A stretch of DNA of 64,000 nucleotides from Myxococcales bacterium (GTDB lineage Bacteria; Myxococcota; Myxococcia; Myxococcales; Myxococcaceae): the NCBI GenBank assembly GCA_016191815.1, contig JACPVI010000081.1, positions 1 through 64,000 of the forward strand. Reading direction: 5' to 3'. Below, piece by piece: positions 8,226 through 15,892 of this stretch. Position 1 is the first letter of the stretch. Every line of letters starts with the position of its first letter. The notes below the pieces were generated by a model. The model searched no databases. It worked only from the letters and a program-made list of their open reading frames with translations, and was not told the DNA's origin. The position numbers and the translations under genes were made by a program.

Positions 8226-9512
8226 ATGGAACGCCGGGTCGCCTGCATCGCGTGGCTGGTCCTCCTCGGTTGCGGACCCGGACCGCAAGACGAGGGGGAT
8301 GAGCTCCCGGAGGGCGAGCTGTCGCATGCGCTCGGCGGCAACGCGATCCGCCGGCCGCACTGGGGCTCGGCGCGGCACGGCGACCCCACCGGGACGACCT
8401 ATGCCAGTGGGAAGTTCCCCTGGTTCAGCGTCTGGAAGTGGCCCGGGTGCCACCGAGAGCACAGGTTCTTCATCGATTCGTCGATTCCCTCCTCGTGGGT
8501 CCCCGGCCTAGGGAGGGCCTTCGCGACCTGGGACATCGGCACGCGGTGCAGCCCGCACTGGGCCCGCACCTCGGACCCGTCCGCGGCTCACGTCACGGTG
8601 CGGCGCAAGGCGACCTCCGCCTGCGACCCGACCAATGACCCCGCGCGGGTGTGGCACGCCTGCGCGCAGCTCGACGCCGCAAACTCCAGCACCTTCTGGC
8701 AGCGCTGGACGATCACCTTCAACGCGGAGCACCCGTTCCGGGTCGGGACCACCGGCTACCGCGACGCCGAGTCCATTCTGGTGGTCGAGCTCGCTCACGC
8801 GATGCACATGGGGCACAACCCCAACTGGACCGACAGCGTGAGCCAGGCGAACACCGGCCGCTGGGGAGACTACGTCACCTCCGCCGGATCGACCGCCGGC
8901 GAGGTGGCCTCCACCTCGTACACGGTCTGCCCGAGCGACTCGAGTTACTCCTGCGGGTACCGGGTCTGCGCCCCCAAGGCCAGCGGCGGCTGCGGCAACC
9001 TGCGAGCGCTCAGGACGGGCGACTTTGCGTTCCTCTCGCACAACTACGCTTTGAACCCCTCGGGCTGCGCCACCACCGGGAAGGTCGAAACCCTCTGCAC
9101 CGCTTGCTGCGGCGATGGCACCGGGCGAAAGGAGCGCGTCTGCGGGGCCAACCACCTCTGGGCGGAGCGCTGCGTGAACGGGGTGGACGGCGGAGGGACT
9201 GGCCAGGCTTGGTCCGATGCCGGCTCGGCCGGATCTCCCGACGCCGGAGCCACTGACGCGGGAATTGCCGAGCCGCCGCCAGAGGATGAACCCCCCGGAG
9301 GGCAGCCTCCCCTGGAGGAAGAGGTGCCCAACGCCGAGACGGTCGTCGTCCCTGACGAGGTGACGAGCGCCGACGAGCCTGCTCCCATCGAGGATGAGGA
9401 TGCAGAGGCCGTTACCGGGGTTCAACGGGGCTGCGCCAGCGCAGGTTCGACCGGCTCCCTCGCGGCGTTGGCGCTTGCCGCGCTAGTGCTCCGGCGTCGG
9501 GCGCCGGTCTAG
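8226..9512 (+). CDS. exported metalloprotease-like protein with degenerate zinc motif and MYXO-CTERM tail
   Basis: A 428-residue lipoprotein-like protein (N-terminal hydrophobic segment ending LLGCG). The middle resembles secreted myxobacterial matrixin-type proteases. The expected HExxHxxGxxH site reads V187-E188-L-A-H191-A-M-H194-M-G-H197: the first His is Val and the conserved Gly is His. The other two ligands and the Glu remain, so it may be inactive or bind zinc differently. Many Cys residues suggest disulfides. After an acidic Pro-rich linker the end is MYXO-CTERM-like (GCASAGSTG, a hydrophobic stretch, RRR). It meets the nitrilase gene tail to tail, the two stop codons sharing CTAG. 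Confidence 0.8.
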   Translation: MERRVACIAWLVLLGCGPGPQDEGDELPEGELSHALGGNAIRRPHWGSARHGDPTGTTYASGKFPWFSVWKWPGCHREHRFFIDSSIPSSWVPGLGRAFATWDIGTRCSPHWARTSDPSAAHVTVRRKATSACDPTNDPARVWHACAQLDAANSSTFWQRWTITFNAEHPFRVGTTGYRDAESILVVELAHAMHMGHNPNWTDSVSQANTGRWGDYVTSAGSTAGEVASTSYTVCPSDSSYSCGYRVCAPKASGGCGNLRALRTGDFAFLSHNYALNPSGCATTGKVETLCTACCGDGTGRKERVCGANHLWAERCVNGVDGGGTGQAWSDAGSAGSPDAGATDAGIAEPPPEDEPPGGQPPLEEEVPNAETVVVPDEVTSADEPAPIEDEDAEAVTGVQRGCASAGSTGSLAALALAALVLRRRAPV

Positions 9513-10309
9513 AGGCGGCGGTGGGCCAGCGCCGGAAGGTTCCGCCGGATCCGCTCGAGTAGGCGCGGCTCCAAAGGCGCCACCGCCAGTCCTTCTCCCT
9601 CGGAGGCGCGGGCGATCACCAATCCCCACGGATCGACCACCATCGCGTGCCCGTAGGTCACCCGCTTCTCGGAGTGCTTTCCCCACTGGGCCGGAGCCAG
9701 CACGTAGCACTGGTTCTCGATAGCCCTGGCCCTGAGCAACACCTCCCAGTGGTCCTTCCCGGTGGTGAGGGTGAAGGCCGCCGGCACAGTGAGCAGCCTG
9801 GCGCCCCCTTCCGCGCAGCGCCGGTACAGCTCCGGAAACCGGAGATCGTAGCAGACCGACAGCCCCACCTTGCCCAGCTCCGTGTCGGCCACCACCACCT
9901 CCGAGCCAGGCGCGACCGCAGCCGATTCGCGGTAGGTGGCGCCGTCGCCCACCTCCACGTCGAAGAGGTGGATCTTCCGGTAGGCCGCCAGCCGCTCCCC
10001 GCCGGGGCCGAACAGCACGCTGGTGTTGTAAGCGCGGCCGCCCGGCGCGCCGGATTCGAGGATCGAGCCGGCGAGCAAGGTCACTCCAAGGCCGCGGGCC
10101 AGCTCCGCCATCCGGGTCAAGGTGAGCCCGTCCAGCGGCTCGGCGGCGGCCAGCCGCTCGGCGTCGGGCCCCATCCAGGCGAAGTTCTCCGGGAGGCCGA
10201 CCAGGCGCGCGCCCCGCCCGGCGGCTTGGCGGACGAGGCGGGTGGCGGTTTCCAGGTTCGCCTGCTTCTCCGGCCCCGAAGTCATCTGTACGGCGGCGAC
10301 CAAGTGCAT
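9509..10309 (-). CDS. carbon-nitrogen hydrolase, Nit2/deaminated-glutathione amidase type
   Basis: A 266-residue nitrilase-superfamily protein, full length. The catalytic triad is visible: Glu41 (GLPENFAWM), Lys112 (YRKIHLFD) and Cys153 (SVCYDLRFPE). These enzymes hydrolyse amides; close relatives act on omega-amides or repair deaminated glutathione, and the exact substrate here is not certain. The start MHLVAAVQMTS is the usual N-terminus of the family. A longer upstream reading in the same frame is discarded because it has no family similarity. Confidence 0.92.
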   Translation of the reverse strand: MHLVAAVQMTSGPEKQANLETATRLVRQAAGRGARLVGLPENFAWMGPDAERLAAAEPLDGLTLTRMAELARGLGVTLLAGSILESGAPGGRAYNTSVLFGPGGERLAAYRKIHLFDVEVGDGATYRESAAVAPGSEVVVADTELGKVGLSVCYDLRFPELYRRCAEGGARLLTVPAAFTLTTGKDHWEVLLRARAIENQCYVLAPAQWGKHSEKRVTYGHAMVVDPWGLVIARASEGEGLAVAPLEPRLLERIRRNLPALAHRRL

Positions 10310-10543
10310 GGGGGTCTCATACGTCCGTCCGGGCGGGCCTTCAACGAGGTGCGTCATCGCGACGCCGCGCGTCGTTCGACTGCGTGCCTGCGCGCGATTC
10401 TGCACGTGCTGCGCACGAGGTTGCGCGTGCCCCGGGAGGCGCACGCGGATTCCCCGGAGACTTCCACCGAGCTCGAACCGGCACGCGGAGTGCTGAGGCA
10501 CGCGGCAGTTGGCTCGCCCGAGGCCGGGCCGGGAGGAAGCCAG

Positions 10544-12418
10544 ATGGGGACCAGGCCAGTTGGCAAGTCGAAGGGGTTCGCTGGAGCGGTTGCCGCGCTG
10601 CTCGCGTCGGTCGCCCACGGCTACTCGTACGAGAGCCCGGTGGGGAGCGGCTGCCACGAGTCCATCACCCTCTCGGCGCTGAGGGCGGCCCGGGCCGATT
10701 TCGGGATCCCGCCCCTTGAGGCGAGCCCGGACGAGCGGGCGCTGATCGACGACCTCCCGTTCTTCCTCCAGCCCGACGCGAGGGACCTCGCCGGGGCGTC
10801 GCTCTTGATCGGCGTTCGCGATCCGGACCTCAAGGGCCGAAATGGCCTCGACATGCACGACCTCGCCAGCATCCACGGGCACCCCTCGGGGCAGCGGGAG
10901 CATTGCCTTCGCCGCCCGGAGCAGGACGAGCCCGACGGCTCGCTCACCGCTCTGGCGGAGTGCCGCGAGTTCATCCGCGACTCGGCGCTTCGCGCCATCA
11001 CCAGCGGCCTGGACGATGGCGGGATGCCCGACCCGGACCGCAGGACGGCCGTGGACGTGCACCTCGAGGTGCGCGGCCAGGTCAAAGTCGCCCTGCCGAT
11101 CTTCTACGTGTACATGGGGCAGGCCCTGCACGCGCTGCAGGACTCGTTCACCCACACCTTCCGCACCGAGGACGGGCAGAGGGTCAAGGCGGTGCTCAAC
11201 TGGGTGGAGTTCGCCAACGACGCACTCGAGGAGCAGCGCGACGGTCCCGCCCACATGCTCGCCCTCGATAAGTGCGACGACGCCAATCCGCTCAGGAAAA
11301 GGAACCGCGTGCTGGCCACCGAGGCCTCCACCAAGTTGATGCTGGCGGCTCTAGATCCGGACCGGCCGCTCTCCGTAAAGCAGGCCGCCATCGACCGCCT
11401 CCTCGATGAGAGCCTGGGCTACGAAGCCGGCTGCAGCCACTTCAGCCGGTGGTGTGACGCTCCGGAGCAGATGTACCGGGACCCGCTTGGCTGCAGCGCG
11501 GCCGGCGCCGGGATGGTGCCCACGGTGCTGCTCTCGGGTGTGGCGCTCGTCCTGCGCCGGTTCCGCTTTGCTCCGGCGCGGTCCGGGCGGGAGCGGTCCG
11601 TGGTGAGCCAGCTGCCTTCCGCCCCTCGGGAGGATGCCCCGCATGGGAGTTTCCCTCTCCGCAGGGCCGCGCGAGCGTGGTCCGGTTCGCCGCGCGCAAG
11701 GACGTTCGCCTTCACGGCCGCGGCCGGCGCGCTGCTCGCGGCCTCACCCGCGGTCGGACAGGAGGACTCCGCGGCCGAGGCTGTGGCGCGGTGCATGCCC
11801 GGGCGCCAGATCGCCTGCGCCTGCCCAGGAGGTGCGCCGGGAGCGCAGCGCTGCGACGGGCAGGGCAGAGGGTATTCCGCCTGCGAGTGCGCCGGCTTCG
11901 CCCAGGCGCCCTCCGCCGCGACGGCCACCGCGAGCCTGGTCACCCACGAGGAGGGAGGGCTTCCCTTCGGAGTGACCACGGTGGCCGGCGTCTCTTCGGA
12001 CCGCACCGCGCTGTCCTTGGCCCTCGGCGCGCGCTACCGGCTCGACGAATTCTGGCGAGTGGGCGCCGCGGTGGAGTGGAACCCCTGGTGGTCCCTGGAG
12101 ACCCGGCGGTTCAAGCCCGGGGCCTTCAACGCCTACGCCAGCATCACCCGCCGCTTCCCGATCAACGACGTGGTTTCGCTGCGCTCGAGCGGGCATCTCG
12201 GAGTCTCGGTGCTCCTGTACGATCTCTACGGGGCGCCGGCCTCCAGCATGGGCCTCTACGCGGCCTTGACCGTGCTGGGGCTGGAGGTAAAGGCGGGCAA
12301 GCGCTGGCTGCTGGTCATCGATCCCTTCGAGCTGGCGATGCCGGTGCCCCACCTCACCGGCGCACCGATCGCCTACCGGCAGTACCGGATCACCGTCGGC
12401 TTCCAGTACGGAAGGTGA
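10544..12418 (+). CDS. fused reading frame: phospholipase C/S1-P1-nuclease-like protein plus outer-membrane protein
   Basis: A 624-residue open frame with a GGGAGGA ribosome site before its ATG. Residues 1-30 form a signal peptide. About 35-310 resemble zinc-dependent phospholipase C/S1-P1 nucleases (CHESITLSAL, YMGQALHALQDSFTHTF, with His ligands). At about 316-340 comes a MYXO-CTERM-like tail (GCSAAGAG, hydrophobic, RRFR), which should end a protein. The frame then continues through about 45 basic residues into a second signal-like segment (about 385-405, TAAAGALLAASPAVGQ), a Cys-rich motif (RQIACACPGGAPG) and a beta-barrel-like end. In-frame GTG codons at 11600 and 11603, with GGGAG upstream, could start a separate second protein. 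A lost stop, a sequencing error or a true fusion are all possible. Confidence 0.7.
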   Translation: MGTRPVGKSKGFAGAVAALLASVAHGYSYESPVGSGCHESITLSALRAARADFGIPPLEASPDERALIDDLPFFLQPDARDLAGASLLIGVRDPDLKGRNGLDMHDLASIHGHPSGQREHCLRRPEQDEPDGSLTALAECREFIRDSALRAITSGLDDGGMPDPDRRTAVDVHLEVRGQVKVALPIFYVYMGQALHALQDSFTHTFRTEDGQRVKAVLNWVEFANDALEEQRDGPAHMLALDKCDDANPLRKRNRVLATEASTKLMLAALDPDRPLSVKQAAIDRLLDESLGYEAGCSHFSRWCDAPEQMYRDPLGCSAAGAGMVPTVLLSGVALVLRRFRFAPARSGRERSVVSQLPSAPREDAPHGSFPLRRAARAWSGSPRARTFAFTAAAGALLAASPAVGQEDSAAEAVARCMPGRQIACACPGGAPGAQRCDGQGRGYSACECAGFAQAPSAATATASLVTHEEGGLPFGVTTVAGVSSDRTALSLALGARYRLDEFWRVGAAVEWNPWWSLETRRFKPGAFNAYASITRRFPINDVVSLRSSGHLGVSVLLYDLYGAPASSMGLYAALTVLGLEVKAGKRWLLVIDPFELAMPVPHLTGAPIAYRQYRITVGFQYGR

Positions 12419-12525
12419 GCGAAACCGCCTGCGGCGGCAGTCGGGCCGGAAGTCGTTGACGTAGACCTGGACGCGGACGGCGGCGGCGGCGGCGGCGAGG
12501 CCGGCCGCAGACACCGGAGGACACC

Positions 12526-13107
12526 GTGGGGAAACTCGCTCCGTCGACGCTCGCCCTGATGCTGGCCACCGCCGCCACGCAGCCGGCTGTGGCCGCGGGA
12601 TGGGCCGAGGAGGAAGACCGGCCCGCGACCGCCTGGGCGGACGCCCCGCGACTGCGCCTGGCGCGCCTTGCTCCCGACGGCGTCCCGGAGAGCATCCGCC
12701 GCGGGCGCCCGCCGCTGAACCGGCGAGCCGCGGCCGAACCGGACCTCGGGGTCCGCCCCGAAGAGCAGTCCTTCCTCGGGCTCAGGTGGCTCAAGGGGCC
12801 CGGGCCGGCGGCTCCCCGCCACGCCGAGCCTCGGGACATGGTGGGGGCAGTCTTGGCGATCCCCGACGTGGAGGCAGCGGTCTCCGGGCTGACGAAGAGG
12901 CTCCTCTTCCAGGCCCGCCGAGATTCGCGCGCCTTCCTCAGATCCATCCACGCCCACGGGTTTGCGAATCTGCTCGCCGAGGATGCCCCCCGCCCGCGGA
13001 TGCCGCTCTTTCGGCTCCTCGACCTCCAGCCCCACGGCACACGTCAGCCCAGGCGGGGCGCCCCCTGGCTCGACCGGCCGGCAGCCCCTCAGCCGCCCGG
13101 CCGTTAG
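12526..13107 (+). CDS. exported hypothetical protein
   Basis: A 193-residue protein with an N-terminal signal sequence (cleavage probably after AVAAG, about residue 24). The GTG start is chosen for the GGAGG five bases upstream. The mature part is rich in Pro, Arg and Ala and shows no family I recognise. Its low complexity makes the call less certain. It lies just before the rimP leader and after the outer-membrane protein frame; a short GGC repeat sits in the gap at about 12478-12495. Confidence 0.5.
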   Translation: MGKLAPSTLALMLATAATQPAVAAGWAEEEDRPATAWADAPRLRLARLAPDGVPESIRRGRPPLNRRAAAEPDLGVRPEEQSFLGLRWLKGPGPAAPRHAEPRDMVGAVLAIPDVEAAVSGLTKRLLFQARRDSRAFLRSIHAHGFANLLAEDAPRPRMPLFRLLDLQPHGTRQPRRGAPWLDRPAAPQPPGR

Positions 13108-13243
13108 GGCGCGGTTCGGCGCTCGCCGCCCGTCCGCCCGGCAGGGGGCGGGGCGCCGGCGGAATCTCCCTTCCGCCGGGGAGGTTTACACTCGGCCTGG
13201 GAGTGTAGTAGGAGCCCCAACGACATTTTTCGGAGGTACTTCG

Positions 13244-13276
13244 AAAAGTGGGCCCGCGTGCCCGCTTTTCTTTTTT
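13244..13276 (+). terminator. terminator-like hairpin in the rimP leader, candidate attenuator
   Basis: A 10-bp stem (AAAAGTGGGC pairing with GCCCGCTTTT, one G-U pair) with a 6-nt loop, followed directly by CTTTTTT. This is the form of an intrinsic terminator. It ends only 7 bases before the rimP ATG, so it either stops transcription arriving from upstream or attenuates the rimP-nusA operon. Proteobacterial rimP leaders with terminator hairpins are known. A second 9-bp hairpin (13156-13179) lies upstream, without a T-run. Confidence 0.7.
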
Positions 13277-13282
13277 GGAGCC

Positions 13283-13771
13283 ATGCCGGAGCTGAACCCG
13301 AAGCAGGCGATCGAGCGCCGGGCGAGAGAGATCGCCGAGCCCATCGTGGCCCGCGAGGGGCTGGAGCTGATCGACGTGGAGTACCTCCACGAGCGCGAGG
13401 GCTGGGTCTTGCGCCTGTTCATCGACAGGCCGGGAGGCCGTGTCAGCCTCGACGATTGCTCGGCCGCCTCGAGGGCGGTGGACACCGCCTTGGACGTGGA
13501 GGACCTGATCCCCCACGAGTACCACCTCGAGGTCTCCAGCCCTGGGCTGAATCGGCCCCTCACCAGGCCCGAGCACTTCCGCCGGGTGGAGGGGAAGAAG
13601 GTCAAGGTCAAGACCTACGGCCCGATCGGCGAGCCGCCCAGGAAGAACTTCTCCGGCCAGCTCGCCAGGGTGGCGCAGGAGGGAGTGGTGGTGACGGTGG
13701 AGGGAGCGGGCGAGTTTCAAATCCCATTCAAGGACATCGCCAAGGCGAATCTGGAGTTCGAAGACTACTGA
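13283..13771 (+). CDS. rimP: ribosome maturation factor RimP
   Basis: A 162-residue protein with the two RimP domains: the N-terminal part (LELIDVEYLHEREGWVLRLFIDRPGG, then VEDLIPHEYHLEVSSPGLNRPL) and the C-terminal SH3-like part. RimP assists 30S subunit maturation. First gene of the nusA-infB operon, 51 bp before nusA. The GGAG ribosome site is only 2-3 bases from the ATG and directly follows the hairpin T-run, so initiation may depend on leader structure. Confidence 0.96.
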   Translation: MPELNPKQAIERRAREIAEPIVAREGLELIDVEYLHEREGWVLRLFIDRPGGRVSLDDCSAASRAVDTALDVEDLIPHEYHLEVSSPGLNRPLTRPEHFRRVEGKKVKVKTYGPIGEPPRKNFSGQLARVAQEGVVVTVEGAGEFQIPFKDIAKANLEFEDY

Positions 13772-13822
13772 TGAAGTCACATACAGGCCCCCGAAAGGGG
13801 CCGTGGAAGGAGCAGCAACTCG

Positions 13823-15517
13823 ATGGCCAGCCAGACACTTCCCAACATCAACCTCAACCTCGTCCTCGACCAGGTCGCCAAGGACAAGGGGATCGACCGC
13901 AGCGTGCTCATCGCCACCCTGGAGGACGCGATGAAGACCGCGGCGAAGAAGCACTTCGGCCAGGACCGCAATCTGGAGGCGAAGTACGACTCGGAGAAGG
14001 GCGTGGTCGAGCTGTTCCAGGCCATCTCCGTGGTGGAGCAGATCACCGATCCCATCCAGGCGGTGAACCAGCTCATCTTGGACGAGGCGAGGAAGAAGGG
14101 GATGGAGGTCGAGCCCGGCGACGAGCTGGTGTTCCAGATCTTCTACCGCGACGAGGACGCCGCCGAGGCCAAGGCCCAGGACGACCAGTACGGCGACATC
14201 CTCAAGCTCAAGACCTTCCGGCGCGGCTTCGGCCGGATCGCCGCCCAGACCGCCAAGCACGTCATCCTCCAGAGGACGCGCGATGCGGAACGGGAGAACG
14301 TCTACAACGAGTACAAGGACCGCAAGAACGAGGTGGTCACCGGCATCGCCCGCCGCTTCGAGCGGGGGAACATCGTGGTCGACCTGGGGCGCGCCGAGGC
14401 GGTGCTCCCGGTCCGCGAGCAGGTGCCGCGAGAGACCTACCGGCCGGGCGACCGGGTGCAGGCCTTCGTGATCGACGTGCTGAGGGAGTCGAAGGGGCCG
14501 CAGATCATCCTCTCCCGCGCCTCGGTCAACCTGCTCACCAAGCTGTTCGAGATGGAGGTACCGGAGATCGCCGAGGGCATCGTGGTGATCGAGGCTGCCG
14601 CCCGCGAGCCGGGGGGCCGGGCGAAGATCGCCGTCAGCTCCCGGGACTCCGACGTGGACCCGGTGGGCGCCTGCGTGGGCATGAAGGGCAGCCGGGTGCA
14701 GGCGGTGGTGCAGGAGCTGCGGGGCGAGAAGATCGACATCGTGCCCTTCGACGAGGACCCGGCGAGGTTCGTCTGCTCCGCCCTGGCCCCCGCCGAGGTG
14801 AGCCGGGTGATCATCGACGAGGCCAACCACGCGATGGAGCTGATCGTCCCCGACGACCAGCTCTCCTTGGCCATCGGCCGCCGCGGGCAGAACGTCAGGC
14901 TGGCCGCCCAGCTTTCCGGCTGGAAGCTGGACATCAACAGCGAGAGCCGGGTGAAGGAGATGCGCGAGTTCGCCAACAAGAGCCTGGGCTCCTTGCCCGG
15001 GGTGAACGAGATGCTGATCGAGACCCTCTACGCGCACGGGTTCCGCCAGTCGAGGGACGTGGCCGAAGCCCAGCCGGAGGTGTTGGCCCAGATCCCCGGC
15101 ATCGACACCGCCCGCATCCCGGCGATGCAGGAGGCCGCCTCCTCCCGCGCGGTGGATGACGCCGCCGAGCTGGCCCGGCTGGAGTACGAGCGCGAGCAGG
15201 CTCGGCTGTTGGAAGCCCGCCGCCACCCCGACGAGCTGAGCCAGCCCGAGCGCCTGGCGCGGGTGCGGGGAGTGGGCGAGAAGACCATCGAGCAGCTGGG
15301 CGTCGGCGGCTACCACACCGTGGAGGACCTCGCCCACGAGAAGGACATCGCCAAGCTGGGCGAGGTGCCCGGCATCGGCATCAAGAAGGCCAGGCAGATC
15401 AAGAGCGCTGCCGAGAGCTACCTCCTCGAGGAGGCGAAGCTCAGGGCGGAGCTGAACGCGGAGAGGGCCATCGCCGCCGGGTCGGCTTCGAGCCAGCCGG
15501 CGGAGGCGAAGCTGTAA
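13823..15517 (+). CDS. nusA: transcription termination/antitermination factor NusA
   Basis: A 564-residue protein with all expected parts: the N-terminal RNA-polymerase-binding domain (1-130), S1 domain (about 135-200, IVVDLGRAEAVLPVREQ), KH1 (about 205-285), KH2 (about 290-350, LSLAIGRRGQNVRLAAQLSGWKLD) and C-terminal helix-hairpin-helix repeats (RVRGVGEKTIEQLGVGGY, EVPGIGIKKARQIK). NusA controls pausing, termination and rRNA antitermination. Between rimP and ylxR, as in most bacteria. Confidence 0.98.
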   Translation: MASQTLPNINLNLVLDQVAKDKGIDRSVLIATLEDAMKTAAKKHFGQDRNLEAKYDSEKGVVELFQAISVVEQITDPIQAVNQLILDEARKKGMEVEPGDELVFQIFYRDEDAAEAKAQDDQYGDILKLKTFRRGFGRIAAQTAKHVILQRTRDAERENVYNEYKDRKNEVVTGIARRFERGNIVVDLGRAEAVLPVREQVPRETYRPGDRVQAFVIDVLRESKGPQIILSRASVNLLTKLFEMEVPEIAEGIVVIEAAAREPGGRAKIAVSSRDSDVDPVGACVGMKGSRVQAVVQELRGEKIDIVPFDEDPARFVCSALAPAEVSRVIIDEANHAMELIVPDDQLSLAIGRRGQNVRLAAQLSGWKLDINSESRVKEMREFANKSLGSLPGVNEMLIETLYAHGFRQSRDVAEAQPEVLAQIPGIDTARIPAMQEAASSRAVDDAAELARLEYEREQARLLEARRHPDELSQPERLARVRGVGEKTIEQLGVGGYHTVEDLAHEKDIAKLGEVPGIGIKKARQIKSAAESYLLEEAKLRAELNAERAIAAGSASSQPAEAKL

Positions 15518-15527
15518 CCAAGAGGAT

Positions 15528-15809
15528 GTGTCGACCGAACGAGAAAGGGCCGGTGCAGGGCCCGAGAGGACCTGCATCGGGTGCGGAAAGAAGCGGCCCA
15601 AGCGGTCGCTGCGCCGGCTGGTCCTCGACGAGCAGGGCCAGCTGGCGGTCGATCAACCGCAGACCGCTCCGGGCAGGGGAGCGTATCTCTGCGGCGAGGG
15701 CTGCCTCACGGCAGCGGCCAAGCGGAAGGCCTTCCAGCGGGCCTTCCGAGGGGCGGTGAAGTCGCTGGAGCTCAAGCACTTGGAGGCAGCCCTGCAGCGC
15801 ACCCCGTGA
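15528..15809 (+). CDS. ylxR: YlxR family RNA-binding protein (DUF448)
   Basis: A 93-residue protein with the YlxR signature: RTCIGCGKKRPKRSLRRLVL, then GRGAYLCGEGCL and a basic C-terminal helix. The Cys residues and GRGAYLC motif are as in the family, which binds RNA; in Firmicutes it is linked to RNase P. GTG start 10 bp after nusA, with GAGGAT upstream. Same operon as nusA and infB. Confidence 0.93.
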   Translation: MSTERERAGAGPERTCIGCGKKRPKRSLRRLVLDEQGQLAVDQPQTAPGRGAYLCGEGCLTAAAKRKAFQRAFRGAVKSLELKHLEAALQRTP

Positions 15810-15892
15810 GGGGGTCATCAAACCTTCGAAGCAGCTTCCGTTCGCCCCCTTTTTCGTAATAAGTGCTGCCAAGGCATTGTTAGAGCAGAGTT

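Noticed and set aside
13156-13179. 9-bp hairpin as an intrinsic terminator
   Set aside because: A good stem, but no T-run follows, so it is mentioned only as a possible part of the rimP leader.
12938-15601. An 887-codon open frame on the minus strand
   Set aside because: It is the antisense shadow of rimP and nusA, which have full family matches.
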